A stretch of 64,000 nucleotides of DNA, taken from the NCBI GenBank assembly GCA_019915135.1, contig JAHLMK010000015.1:62001-126000 (forward strand), read 5' to 3'. The position numbers and the translations under genes were made by a program. The DNA comes from Strobilurus pachycystidiatus (lineage: Eukaryota; Basidiomycota; Agaricomycetes; Agaricales; Physalacriaceae). Of this stretch, positions 1 through 11,595 are shown piece after piece (the stretch's first letter is position 1; every line of letters starts with the position of its first letter). The notes beneath the pieces are model-generated. The model was not told where the DNA came from, made no database searches, and worked only from the letters and a program-made list of their open reading frames with translations.

Positions 1-1490
1 GGGAAGCCAGACGCAAAAGGTGCAAACGCCGATCTCGCTCTTGCTGTGATAGTAAGTTCGTGATTGATAGATGAAAGAATGGTGCGTGTGATGAAGATGA
101 CGCATACCAAAAGATCTTGTACAGAGGCACATAAAGAGCCGCGCTGCCGAATGGAGACTGGTGCTTGACGTGACGAGTTCCCATGGGAGAGATGCAGTGC
201 CAACAGCAGAACTCAGTGCTAGCGCCACCAAGGACGGCGCACCAAGTAAAGACGTGTTTCATAAACACGGGCAAACACGTCGCCGTTGTCTTCCGTCCCA
301 TCAATCGACTCCTTCGTTCAGATCCGGTTGCCGCCTACAGTTCGCACTATGCGCTTTCATACACCATGCAGGGCGTTGCAAAGCTGATATAACTTCCTTG
401 CCAGTCGTCGCACCGTATTACCATCGATCTTGCCATCCCAGCTCCGAATCCCGATCTACGATCAGGCTGTCCGTTCCGCAATCTCTTTATGCTTTGAACC
501 ATAGCTGCATGCTTTCGGCTATACTATCTGCGCTCCCCTAGAAGGGGCTACCTCGCTTCCTAACTGCGGCGTGAGGCGTGCGATTCTGAGCCACCTTGTC
601 GATCAAAAGTACCTGAAGGGATTGTGGCAATCTTTGACCTTGTCTGTCTTCGTTTCTTCTTGATGGAAAGTGAGAACCTTATAGGTACTCTACCTCGGGC
701 CCTCTCTGCTGTTCGTGGTATGTGCTCCGTCAGACCTGGGCAAGATTCAATATCTGTGTCATCGGTGATGATCACTTGACTTGAGGATGTATCCCCGTCG
801 CTCGTCGTGGAAGTCGCGTGGATCACATCAGTAGACGGGCAGATCCGATTCCGCTGACGTTAGTGTCCTCATCTCCGCTCTACCGGCTTACATGGCTATG
901 AGTGTCCTCTCATGTCAGTATGACCGTCCGTGTTCGTGAATGTGAGGGCCTTACAAAAACTCTTCTGGATTGACACGGATTCGATATTATTGAACAGCAA
1001 CATTCGTTGGCTTGTTCAATCTTGTTGGTAGCTGAAAGAATGTTCGCGTTGCATCTTGCGAACTAGTAGACCCTCACCTGGCCCTCGACGGAATGCTTTC
1101 CGCTTTGATTAGGGATCTCATAAGTTATAACACAATCGCGTTTAGAATCTTTAAATAGGCTATGTACACAGCGCTGCCATGCTCTCCTTGGAATCATTCC
1201 GACTTGCGTCGCCGCGCGCCGGAGCCAGCGGTGCCTCTGGTCTGTGATCGGGCCGGCACTGACAGTGTCTGTCAATGACGTGAAACCATGCAAAAAAAGA
1301 AAAGAGAGCCGCAGGCGCAAACGGTGCTCAAATAAACCGATATGTAGTATCTCTCTAGACATCTTTGAGTCGCCACTGTAGCAATTGTAATGCTACAGAA
1401 TACTTAGTCATAGCGACAACAAGAAAATAGCCGTTTTAGGACCATCACCAGCGGAGACAATGGAGACGGCCATCAACGCATCAGCCATGC
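1..1490. other. intergenic, no gene supported
   Basis: I see only short overlapping open frames with no recognisable domain, no frame continuity across plausible introns and no repeat shared with the rest of the window. Confidence 0.5.
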
Positions 1491-1500
1491 TATTGATGAG

Positions 1501-1507
1501 TATAAAG
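1501..1507 (+). promoter_or_regulatory. TATA box of the SR-rich gene
   Basis: TATAAAG lies 81 bp upstream of the ATG at 1582, a normal TATA-to-start distance for a basidiomycete gene. Confidence 0.45.
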
Positions 1508-1581
1508 AGAATCCCACAGCCTTGAAAGGGTAAACCTCTCTTTCTCCTCATTGCGATATCCAACGCTCAGCCACACTTCCA

Positions 1582-3003
1582 ATGAAATCGTCAGAGCGCC
1601 ATCGATACCATAGTAGCCGGCGCCACCGCTCAACTGAAGCAGAATCACGGCGACGACAAGGTCGCCACAGACATCACTCCAGATCACCGCGCCGAGAGCG
1701 TGATCACCGTTCAAGGTCAAGAAAGTACCGTGCACCGCGCCGTGCTTTCCAGTTCGGTTTCCCATTCTTTGGGCAGAGCAATCCAGAGAAAAGTAGATCT
1801 CGACAAGACCACGAGCAAAGAAAATCGGCGTGGTCATTGTCCTCTGCTTTCGCGCGTCTCTTCCTGTCCAAAAGCCCTCGCTCCCATTCTGCCGACCTCA
1901 GATCCAAATCGAGACATAGATCGTCGCACCATCACCACCCTGTCCGCTCAAAGCAACGATTAGTCGGCCACTCTTCCTCTCGCAATCTGAGAAGGTCCAG
2001 GTCGGTAAATCGGAAAGCTTCGAGACCATCTCACTTAAACAATCACACCTCCACGACACCACCAGACCGTGGCAGAACGTCTACTGCCCACCAGGCATAC
2101 GTAGACAATTCACCGTTCAATCCTTCTCGGCTTCCCACATCCCACACGAATGCTGGGCGATCGAGAACTCCAAAGCGGACGTACGCGTCACGACCTATCA
2201 CACCGTCTGCACAGCAGACGTACGGCAAAGCACCCCAGTCAAACTTTATACCCAATGGTGCCGCACCTGTAGCATGGGCGAATGAGAGCCGTTCGAAGAA
2301 GCATCACAGCGGGGCTGCGAGCGCGTACAATACAATGCCCACGCCGCGGCCCACTGAGAATCCTTCACCATGGGGCGCGTACACATTTCCACCTTTTGAG
2401 TCGCACAATATGGGAGCCCATCCAGGTCACTATGGGCAAAGCGTGATTCCGCCAGTGGCGACACAGACCCCCACAACGCGCCCAAAGAGATATCGGTCGT
2501 CAACTCCCGCTCCTACTACGAACCAATGGCCTTCGAGGCAGGACCAACAAGATACGTCGGGATGGGCAAGAAACGGAGCGCCACCGTACGGCGCGGCACC
2601 GTACAGAGCGTCACCACACGGAGCGTCGATTCCCGCTCCTGCTACAAACCAGTGGCCTTTGAGGCAGGATCAGCAAGATACGTCGGGATGGGAAAGAAAC
2701 GGGGCGTCACCGTACGAAACGTCACCGTACGAAACGTCACCGCACGGAGTGTCGACTGCCGCTCCGGCTACGAACCAGTGGCCTATGGAACAGAACCAAC
2801 AAGATACGTCGGGATGGGGAAGAAACAGACCGTCACCGTACGGAGCGTCACCGTACAGTGCTTTTTCCCCAGGAGCGAATGCACCAGCATACCCCGATCA
2901 AAGCCACAGAGCAGGCGGCTTCTCCCAACCCGGGGCGGGATGGGACACAGAAAATGGGTATCCTCACGGGGGAATGAACAGAACAGGGAACGCAGGCTGG
3001 TAG
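1582..3003 (+). CDS. SR-rich, low-complexity repeat protein
   Basis: A single-exon 473-residue protein with no domain I recognise. Residues 1-160 are dominated by Arg, Ser and His, with many RS/SR dipeptides and an Arg/His-rich start, as in SR-type RNA-binding or nuclear-speckle proteins, but no RRM is visible. Residues about 160-310 are Pro/Thr/Ser-rich. Residues about 310-435 hold three consecutive copies of a roughly 40-residue unit built around TNQWP..Q.QQDTSGW followed by short (S/A)PYG-type steps. The C-terminus is Gly-rich. The ATG at 1582 is the first in frame and follows a TATA box. The repeat is also visible at DNA level, so repeat number may vary between strains. A role in RNA metabolism is only a guess from composition. 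The protein is likely intrinsically disordered. Confidence 0.6.
   Translation: MKSSERHRYHSSRRHRSTEAESRRRQGRHRHHSRSPRRERDHRSRSRKYRAPRRAFQFGFPFFGQSNPEKSRSRQDHEQRKSAWSLSSAFARLFLSKSPRSHSADLRSKSRHRSSHHHHPVRSKQRLVGHSSSRNLRRSRSVNRKASRPSHLNNHTSTTPPDRGRTSTAHQAYVDNSPFNPSRLPTSHTNAGRSRTPKRTYASRPITPSAQQTYGKAPQSNFIPNGAAPVAWANESRSKKHHSGAASAYNTMPTPRPTENPSPWGAYTFPPFESHNMGAHPGHYGQSVIPPVATQTPTTRPKRYRSSTPAPTTNQWPSRQDQQDTSGWARNGAPPYGAAPYRASPHGASIPAPATNQWPLRQDQQDTSGWERNGASPYETSPYETSPHGVSTAAPATNQWPMEQNQQDTSGWGRNRPSPYGASPYSAFSPGANAPAYPDQSHRAGGFSQPGAGWDTENGYPHGGMNRTGNAGW
2505..2880 (+). repeat. three-copy coding minisatellite
   Basis: Three imperfect units of about 125 bp, starting near 2510, 2630 and 2755, each encoding the NQWP..Q.QQDTSGW module of the SR-rich protein. 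Short inner repeats (CACCGTACGG-like steps) vary in number between units, as expected from slippage. Confidence 0.7.
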
Positions 3004-3006
3004 CTT

Positions 3007-5922
3007 GAGAATTAGAGTCTAATGGCCTAGTAAAATATGAACGCTTCATATGTTCGAGTTCAGTGATCGGAATAGCAATTGGTGGGAAAAGACACTCCCT
3101 AGCGTCGATTATGACTAGCTGCCTTCGTACAATGCCTTCGGTGTGAGTAGTCGAAACATTCACGATGGAGGATCGAGTCTTGACCGGCCACGGTCACAAG
3201 ACGAAAAGGGACGAACGATCATTCAAACGCGTTTGAGAAATACACGAGGGGAGATGTCAATGGGGAAACTTCACGGGACCTTGCACAAAGATGGGGGTGG
3301 GGTGCGTCTGAGAAAACGTCAGCAATTAAAGCACACATCCACAAAGGGCAGACAGTGAGGAACGTGGAGGGGTGCTGAGGCAATAGTGGATGTAAGGGGA
3401 GTGTGGAAGGAGAGAAGAAAAGAGGCGGCGAGACTGTCGGTAGGCCGGTGATGTACCGGATGCTTGCAAAGAACAAGAGTAAAGAGAAAAGGGTACGCAG
3501 CAAAGGCGAGGCGGGGAAGGTATTTTAGGCGCGAGTAAGCAAAGAGGAGGTAGATAGCAGGGGTGAGGTGGGGATTGCGACAGGAAATATGTGGTAGAAA
3601 CATGCAAACAAACATTGCGCATGCAGAGAAACACATACCATTATTATCGTTACACGGCCGCCGCACGGAGCTCCACAGATCGCCGGACGTTGCCATCATC
3701 TCCGGCCATGGCCAGTCCCTTTGAATGTCGTGTCTCGTTTTACCTATCCAATCATTGCAATGCTGTCCCCTTGAGCCGACATACACTGACACAGTGACAG
3801 GCGACAAGCATGCTCACGTGGCGAGTCGGATCATGGAGGGATAAACAAAGAGCGCGCAGACAGGGAGTTCCTCCGTGAAGGGAAGAGGACAGCCTCAATG
3901 AAAAGATCCGTGGGGATGGTGTAGACCAGCCTGGGAGACAACAGCCCAGAAGGTATTAGACAGGAAAGTAGCAGATGGCAGGAGTTGGCAGAGAAAAAAA
4001 GAATTACAGAAGGAAACAAAGGGCCAAGGCACGAATGAGCGCGGTAACGGCCGTGCCGGCGGCGATCAGACGCATCAGGCATATGATATTACACTATCAT
4101 AATGCAGACGCTCTTTCTTTCCAACGTCCATGGACCTCGACGAATGACTCCAACATAGCGCTGTCGGCCGCTACCAACCCATTGGATCAATCACACGCAA
4201 ACTACGTGATGTGGCGCCCCGCGACAAAGCAGCGTACTCACATGCGAAACGATGACGGATGCAAAGTTGAAGGCGAAAAGCGCAACTCTGTAGGCTTACT
4301 TGTCCCGGAAGTGTAGGTGAGCTCGTGATAATTCTTCCACCCGTGTTCCATGCGGTAGCGCCACTATTCCGGTGTCTGGCATTCGGTGTTGCTAGATCCT
4401 GTCCATGAATACAAGACCTTGCTGCAGTGTGGTCCCCATATTACCTCCCTACGGACTACCCTAGATTTCTCGACCACTGACAGCACCCTCACACTGCTTT
4501 CTCGGCGTATCCTTTTCGTTTCAATCCCCGTCTCAGGTCCGTCTTCGTCTTCGTCTTCGTGCTCTCCCCTGGCCGCGACCACCCACCTACCGGCACCTCC
4601 CATTGTCCGCTTTTTTCACCTAACCTCCTTGCTGTCTACTAGAAGGAAGAAGGCCTTCCAATCAAGCACGAGCCTCGCTTCCTCGCTTTGGCTACAGGTA
4701 GGGGCGGCGGCGACATCGGTGAACGGGAAGTAGGAGGAGAAGGATGTTTTGCTGTCGGTCAAGGAAATCGAAGGACGGCTTTGGCGTCCTCGAATTGCTC
4801 CCTCGCATCCGTCACAACTCCTCTACGGATCTTGTCGGCGAGGTTCTGCTGATCGTCTTGCGGCTGCCGATAATCCGTTATCTCTTTTTGGGACCTTCGC
4901 GTACACATACGATTGCTACAACGTCGTTCATCCGTGCGCCGGTCTACTGTTAGCCTGGGATGGGACACTGTCGTTGAATATCGACCACAGTACCAGGAGA
5001 AGATGTGGCTGATCTTGTTATAAAGTGTTTGCGCTTTTGCACGCTCTGATTGCCCCTACATCAAGTCGAGGGAATGATTTCAAGCCCTGGGAGACCGTTG
5101 ACCTCGGCTGGTTGTCGCGTCACTTAAAGCTTTGACTTCCTCGCTTGTTCTCTTTCCTCTGTGTTCCGGAATACAGGTACGAGTCATATCCCTTCGCAGA
5201 CACAAGTCAAAGCAATGGAAATGGTTTCTAGCTTACGTGCGTGTTAGCTGAGACTACGTGAGCTTGCGAACGGCTAGGATAAGCGTTAGATAAGGTAACC
5301 AGAACAACGAGACATTAGATCTCGCACATACCTTAGAATCAGGATGGGCAAGTCGACAGTGAGCACGGCGCAAGAGTTGCCGGTGCCGACTGCCACATTG
5401 AGCGAGATCGCGTGCGCGTCCGAGAACTTCTTCTCTCGTCGCGTCCATCACCTCGGTCGACAGAGCGCCCGCGAAGCACGACACTCTGCTGCTGCAGAAA
5501 ATTTCTCTGCCCCACCCACCATCCCTTCAGTTTAAGATTAGCACGCTTGGTATGCTTGGGCTTTCCGTGGAACCTTCCTGGAACCCATTCTCCTTGTGTA
5601 CTGGTTTCGGCACTCACCCACTAGGAAGTGTCGCGAAGGGAACATCCACTTGTCCCTCCCGCTCTTCATCAATCCGGGTCAGCCGCCGCAAGGCGGCGGC
5701 GGTGTCAATTCCATCGACAAACCACTCATTCTAGGAATGTTTCACTAATTAACCAATTGAGCGCCACGGACGCGCACATTGTCTTACATGGTTACCTTAT
5801 CCGCAGACTTCGAAGTTCCCAAGGACAGACATACACATTGACTCGATCATGTAAAGGTCTTGCAGAGATGCGACACCACTGGGACGCGGCTGAGGTAAAC
5901 AATGAAAGACCAAACTGCTGCT
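3007..5922. other. intergenic with one dispersed-repeat copy
   Basis: No gene supported. Near 4540-4562 there is a short GTCTTC triplet run. The part at about 3833-4140 belongs to the dispersed repeat family annotated separately. Confidence 0.5.
3833..4140 (+). repeat. dispersed repeat family R1, copy at 3.8 kb
   Basis: Starts with a GGAGGGATAAACAAAGAG block, has a CGTGCCGGCGGC core near 4052 and ends in CTTTC..CCAACGTCCATGG near 4115-4133. The same ordered blocks recur near 16.66, 25.60 and 57.47 kb, and in part near 8.0 kb. No coding capacity. Probably an old non-autonomous element; its ends were not defined. Confidence 0.5.
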
Positions 5923-6826
5923 TCATTCCGCATTTGCCGTAACCTCAGCTTCACGCTCTATCGGCACCGCGTCTACACCTTCCTGCGACGCCTGATGGGC
6001 ATCCTCCTCCGTTCTCTGTAAGGCATTGCCTTTAGCCACCGGACGACGTTTCTGTTCAAAGGTTTAAGCTCCCGAAGCGTGTAGAAAGGGAGGATCGACT
6101 CACTTGCTTTGGTACATTTCTGGCAGCCTTCCCGGAGCCATCTATTTCCGTCAACTTGTCCCTGATGAATACGTAGCACCAATCTCCCGGCGGCGGCATG
6201 AAATCATGGTCGTCGCCGGCAGGGATCATACAAGAGTGCCAAACATAAGGTGGGTCGGTAGGTATCCATGTCGGCTCTACGGATGGCCCAATCACTCCAT
6301 CAAGATACCATACAGATCCATATAGCTTTCCTCGGGAACCTTGATTGCACCAGATTTTTTCGACAGAGCCCCAGTCGGGATGAACGGCTGCGACCTCAGA
6401 CCACCTAGTCAAAACGTCCTTTCGGACAGCCTTGATACCCCACGTCTGGTCACCGCTCGGCTTCTCCCACTGCGGCCTGCTGCTGAAAATCCCGCCAAGA
6501 ACCACGTAGTCCTCGTTTGGCGGAACGCCGTGCCACAGAGCATAGTAACCTGTCTTCTCGCCAGACCCCCGATTGCACCAGACCATCTCCCAGTCCTTGA
6601 CGTCGACCAGGACGTCGGGGGCAAGACCCTTGACGATCATACTGTAGCCATTCTCTTCACCTGCAGGTGTCCAGAACGGCTCTGCGAGTTGACCGAGATA
6701 ATACCATCCGTCGGGCACTGGTGACTGTGTCGTTAGACTTGCCGAGTACCGAGTTGTGAACTCGGGGACACAAAAACGTACGTTCGGGACGCCAAGTTGA
6801 CAAGAAAAAATCATCGTCGCTACCAT
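5923..6826 (-). CDS. Vps62-like (DUF946-type) protein
   Basis: Predicted exons, minus strand: 6826-6782, 6724-6104, 6015-5923, giving 252 residues. Intron 1 has GTACGT, a CTAAC branch and CAG; intron 2 has GTGAGT and CAG; both are phase 0. The protein contains three turns of the pattern seen in Vps62/DUF946 proteins: PVPDGWYYLGQL near residue 17, W..GSGEKTGYYALWHGVPP near 58-78 followed by VVLGG and AVRKDV, and IWCNQGSRGKLYGSVWYL near 135. The exon-3 tail is acidic. Family members are known as Vps62-related proteins in plants and fungi, with poorly defined biochemistry, so I infer no specific reaction. The start was chosen as the ATG in frame with the donor, 34 bp below a TATAAAT; an alternative upstream start is possible. 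No signal peptide is evident. Confidence 0.65.
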
Positions 6827-6859
6827 CGTTGGTAGCCATTCTGGTGGTACTGGGCACAA

Positions 6860-6866
6860 ATTTATA
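6860..6866 (-). promoter_or_regulatory. TATA box of the Vps62-like gene
   Basis: TATAAAT on the minus strand, 34 bp upstream of the chosen ATG. Confidence 0.35.
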
Positions 6867-6869
6867 TGC

Positions 6870-9660
6870 GAGAAGAGTGCTGGTGGAAGTAGGAGTAAAA
6901 TCCATAATCGACGTGAGTTGCGTAAATGGAGTCGCGTCGCTCAAGTATGGTTCCAGCATGATTCAGAGGGTATATAAGTCAAATTGAGCATCCGCATGTG
7001 TGGTGTTCATTCTGCTGCTCGTTCATGCCGAAGGATGTCAACGTTGGGTCCGGTCAAATGGGGCGTCCGTAGTGGCCTGTTCAAACACACGACATATACC
7101 CGGTGTTCATTCGGTTGTGCTATTACGCCGGAACCAAAGCCATCTCGGCCTCAGTACTCAATATGCAGAGGCTTGCATCTAATACACGTACGACCAGACG
7201 ACCTGTTGAAGGTCGTGAGAATCACAATGATAAGTATCCGAGTCTGGTGATCTTCACGCCTGGCACTAGACCATAACTGATCTCGCTGCGAGCGTGAAGA
7301 TTAATGGCGGTCCACACTTTCTTGAACATATCAAAGAACTACTTGTGCATCGTCGTGATTATTGCCCTCCCATCGTAGCGCTGATCAAGAAATGACCCCT
7401 CCTTTTATTTGTGAAGTTCTCCAGAATCTACTGCATGGCGACTCGATGGTGGACGCTGCTTACTCTGAGATCTGCATCACAGAATATAAGGTAATCCATT
7501 GTCGAAATGCTGTCATCCATGATACGAACATATTAAAGTGATTACACGACAAGCCTCTGAGATTTCGTTTCTCATCTTCAAGCCGCCAGTTCCGTCTCCT
7601 TGTCCCGTTCGTAGGTTTGTCGTCACACGAACCATCTGTATTATGCACTGCTGGAGGACGGACAACACCAACCTACTCGGTGCAGCGTCGAACGAAGTCG
7701 GGCCGTCGGAAAAGCTACGTTTCCGCATTCAGAATGACGTGTACGTGACGGACCTTCACTTGTTCGTACGATAAAATTAGTCGCAAAAATGACTCTCCTT
7801 TGTCCTAGGCCAACATCTCAACAGTTTCGCTGAGACATGTGCCGACAGAAATATAGTATCACTGTCAGGTTCAGGAGGGTGACAAGATTGCCGGTGGCTG
7901 CAGTAAGCATTCTGGTTCAGCTTTCAGGGAATCAAACGTCAAGAGACACTCAAAGAGCTTGCCACGAATTTGTCTAGATACTAATCGTTGCGCAAAAAGA
8001 CGGTCGTGGCCTGGTCGTGGCGGGAAAGGAAGAGACTGTCATACATATATGCCGGTGACGTTGCCGACATCAGGGCGTGGTCGACATTACATAATGCACG
8101 CGCTTTTCTTCCAGACGTCCATGGCTCACAACTGCGGTACGAATCAAGGCATGATATGGTGTTTTCGACTACCATGAAGCCATAGCAAAACGATAAAGTC
8201 GAAGCGATGGCTATGCACTCTGGACATGCGGGGATGCGAGAATACGTAGTGTTAGGACGTGGAACAACGGTGTGTAGTAGCTTTTTTTTATCCTGGTCAT
8301 AGCGCAAAATGAACCAAGACCGCCGCCGCCGTCTTAGTTAGCGCTAATTTGAGGCTTCACGGCCAACACGGTTACGGTCGCTGGCGTTTGTCTGCTCATT
8401 GCGGCGATGGCGCCGAGAATGTCCTTTGTGACATATCTGACTCTCATCGCAGCTAGGGTTCTGGCAGGAGACGCTGCTGCAAGATCGTACCTCACTCTAT
8501 CGGTATCACCCGACATCCCTCTCTTTCCGACTATGTCATACAATGCTTTCTCCGTGCATTCCCTTCGGCTCCCTCCCCCTTTTACCTCGACGCCACGGAT
8601 TATTATCCAGCCCCTTCAAAACTAGGCGCGCGAACTCCTTGGCAGCATTTCGTTCCACCTGTAGCCAAAACGCTCGCCTGTAGCAAACATTTGCTTGCTT
8701 GTCCCCCAACTTCCCATACCGGTGCGCCATCATTCTCGCCCCCATTAATACCAGAACCTCCCAGTTCTATGTAACCCGTCAATGTTCACCTACCTCTTAC
8801 TTTATTCACCTGCTTACGACCCACGATTTGGGGTGTGATTGGTGCTTTGGAGACCTTGCAATGCGTGAAAGCATTACCCATTCATTACGATGGATGGTCT
8901 GGCGCTTGTCCGACCACTGACGTCGCGTTGAAGTCGTGCGGCTTGGATACTACGCTGTCTTGGTTCGGTGATGAAATGACTGCGCCCCCCCCCGTTTCCA
9001 TGCGCATACAGAACGCTTACCACGGCCACTTTTTTGAGTTGTGCGCACTGTGTCATCCCCGTTCCGCGGGATATATCCCTTACCTTTTGCATGCAATTGA
9101 CGCCATCGTCGGACGTTCCTATGATAGGTACTTACTGCTACGTCGTGAATATTTCCTCTCTTCTCATCGATTGTAGGGAGCTATGTATCATGTCTACGTG
9201 TATATTACGAATCGATGTCGATTTGTCTCAGCGACCAAGGGAATGTCTTTGCTGCTGCTAAGACCTACTCCGTGCACTTGGTTCTTGGGTAGCAACAAGT
9301 CAGTGAATCTCATGAAGCGTCGAATCTCGTACCCGCAGTCCCCGTTCGTTGGCGCTACCCTCCATCCCCGAACCATCTTTGACTCTCAATCAGAACAATC
9401 GTCTGCCGCCGTTGCCGGTGTTGTCGTCGGGAATGGACTCGATGGTGACCTTCATATCGCCAGGTGCATCTGGCGTATTGTCGTTCTCGGAGAGGCATGC
9501 TCGACGCTTTCCTTGGACCACTGTATCTATGTCCTTGCCTGTTTCCCTGACAACCTATTCTCTCCGGTTGCGCTAGAAGTGATGGCCGTCTGCTCTGGGA
9601 CCATCTGTGCCCCGCTTATTGTTCAATCAAACGGCTACTTGCCTTCTTCCCACGTATTGT
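6870..9660. other. intergenic, no gene supported
   Basis: Only short unconnected frames. Part of dispersed repeat family R1 can be recognised near 7990-8130 (ATGCCGGTGACG block, then CGCTTTTCTTCCAGACGTCCATGG). Confidence 0.45.
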
Positions 9661-9671
9661 TCTCCTACGTT

Positions 9672-9678
9672 ATAAAAG
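9672..9678 (+). promoter_or_regulatory. TATA box of the 9.7 kb kinase gene
   Basis: TATAAAA lies 19 bp before the ATG at 9697 but 58 bp before the in-frame ATG at 9736. This spacing favours 9736 as the translation start. Confidence 0.4.
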
Positions 9679-9735
9679 TCTCTACCAGTCGGAGAGATGC
9701 TCTCAAACTTCTATCACACGACCCACTCTACCGAA

Positions 9736-11056
9736 ATGGACGACCCCATCCCTCCCTTCAAAATCCAGCTGTTAGGCGAAGACGGACACCGGCGATGTTC
9801 ATTCGACGTCACTCCATCAGATCTCGCCGGCGGGCATGGAGCCATCGGGAAGATATCTTATAAACACCTTCACGGAGTCGTCAAACTCCTCAAGGTGCCG
9901 TCTCGCGAAACCTATCAGAGCACATACACGGACTGCATCGTTCGTCTCGCACGCCAGGAGATACAAATCCTCAGGACTATCAATCAATGCTCTCCGTTTC
10001 TCGGGGAGTACATATTCTCGACGTGGCACCGGTGGGGTAGAGGCACTGACATGGACAAGATCGCATGTATCGTGATGGTGGGTAAGAACTCTTATTGTGG
10101 TACCGCCACACTAACACGTGCTGAATAGCCTCGGTACGAGCAAACGCTCCACGACTTTCTGCATTACTCGTGCGGTACGCTATTATTCGTGGAGATGCGT
10201 CGAATCGCGTCGGAAGTAGTGCGTGCCATTGATACTTCACCCTGTTGCGCACATTGAATCACGTCCGGCAGCTTCTCGGCTTGGATGCTCTCCACTCGCG
10301 GGGCATAGTGCATGGCGATCTTAAAGACATCAACATCATGCTCGATACGCCTCAGCGACACGTACGCATCATCGACTTCTCGGCCGCTACTGTGTCCGAG
10401 GTCACCAAGATGATAGTGCGATCCGGGCGTGGTACTGCAATCTGGACGCCACCGGAAGCTCGTCAGCGGGATAAAGAGGTTCGAGGCGATCTTCTCGATG
10501 TGTACTCGTTTGGTCTGGTGCTGTGGCATATGGTGGTGAGGTTGATATCAAAGCAGTGGAAGGTACGCCGCTCGGTGATTCTGGCAGGTATCCCAATTGA
10601 ACTTACTCCAGAGACATCTCGAATGGCGCCATCATGGGAGGTTTGAATTACCGGCAGCTGAAAATGAGGTGAAGAATGACATGACGTGTATCAAGTTTGG
10701 GATTCACAGTATTTTATACGACAGGGTCAGTGGATATTCACTTCCCCTGTAGTTTCGTGGCGCTGATAATCACTTAGCTGCTTCACGTCGATCCATCGTT
10801 TAGGCCGACCGTCAGAATGTTGCTGCGCCACAGCCTTTTCCTCGAAGGGCCTGAGACTATTGACTCGAATCGAAAGTCGCTCGAACGGCAAGCTATGCAT
10901 GGTTTGTGCAGTCTCGCACGTACGCCTCCCATTGAAACTAATGCTGGGGCCACTCTAGACCTCAAGAACTACCGCAGAACGTCGGGGAGGACGGTTATGA
11001 ACTGCAACAATATGGATGCCGTTTTACCGCCCCCGAGACCTCGAGGTGCCCATTAA
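9736..11056 (+). CDS. protein kinase-like protein, five exons
   Basis: Predicted exons 9736-10077, 10129-10218, 10272-10562, 10612-10725 and 10778-11056; 371 residues; all introns (49-53 bp) phase 0. Kinase features in order: a Gly-rich turn (GGHGAIGK, about 32-39), a VVK lysine at residue 50, the catalytic loop HGDLKDIN at 158-165 with Asp160, DFS at 179-181 where canonical kinases have DFG, a TPPEA activation-segment end, DVYSFG for helix F, and DPSFRPT near 284-290 for subdomain XI. HGD in place of HRD is common in small fungal kinase-like families. DFS removes the canonical glycine, so activity is uncertain. The 3' end of exon 3 is ambiguous: GTGAGG about 25 bp earlier also gives phase 0. 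The ORF is open to 9697, so an N-terminus 13 residues longer is possible. Substrate unknown. Confidence 0.8.
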
Positions 11057-11595
11057 ATACTACGATGAATATTGACTCGAACATATGGATTGTACACGTC
11101 GCGAATCAACTGGGTGTCGACGCCTAAACATTGACTGTAGTTGGCGTTCTTGAGATCATCGGCATGCATCAAGCCCGGCTTAAATTGCGAGAATCTTTCT
11201 TCCACTCTGCTTCCGCTTGCGACTGTTAGCATTCTTGTCCTCCTGCTCCCCAGTATGGAAGAATCGCGCCGTTCGCTGTCCGACACCGAGACAAATTTCC
11301 GGCAGAAGAGTTCCGGTGAAAGACAAGATTGTAAGTAATATAAGTAAGATACAACGAGGTGAACAGTAATCAGAGGAATGTAGGTAAGTTACAACAGGGC
11401 AGATAGATGTATACAGTACACGTACAGGATCCGAGGTCTGTAGCTCAGGATGTAGCTTAGAGTCGTCGAGTGGTCCACGAAGACCATCCACCACAGAGTC
11501 CGAGGACACGAAGAACGGCTCAACAAGACCGAGCAGTATCTATGCATTTCCGGGCAACGGCAAATGGATGTTGGAAATCATCGTGCGTGCGACCC
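11057..11595. other. intergenic, convergent 3' ends
   Basis: Lies between the converging kinase and FHA/HMG genes. No coding signal or terminator-like structure stands out. Confidence 0.45.

Noticed and set aside
6971..6977. TATATAA as promoter of a plus-strand gene
   Set aside because: The downstream frames (6984 on) are short and unrecognisable; the motif is near-palindromic and could read either way.
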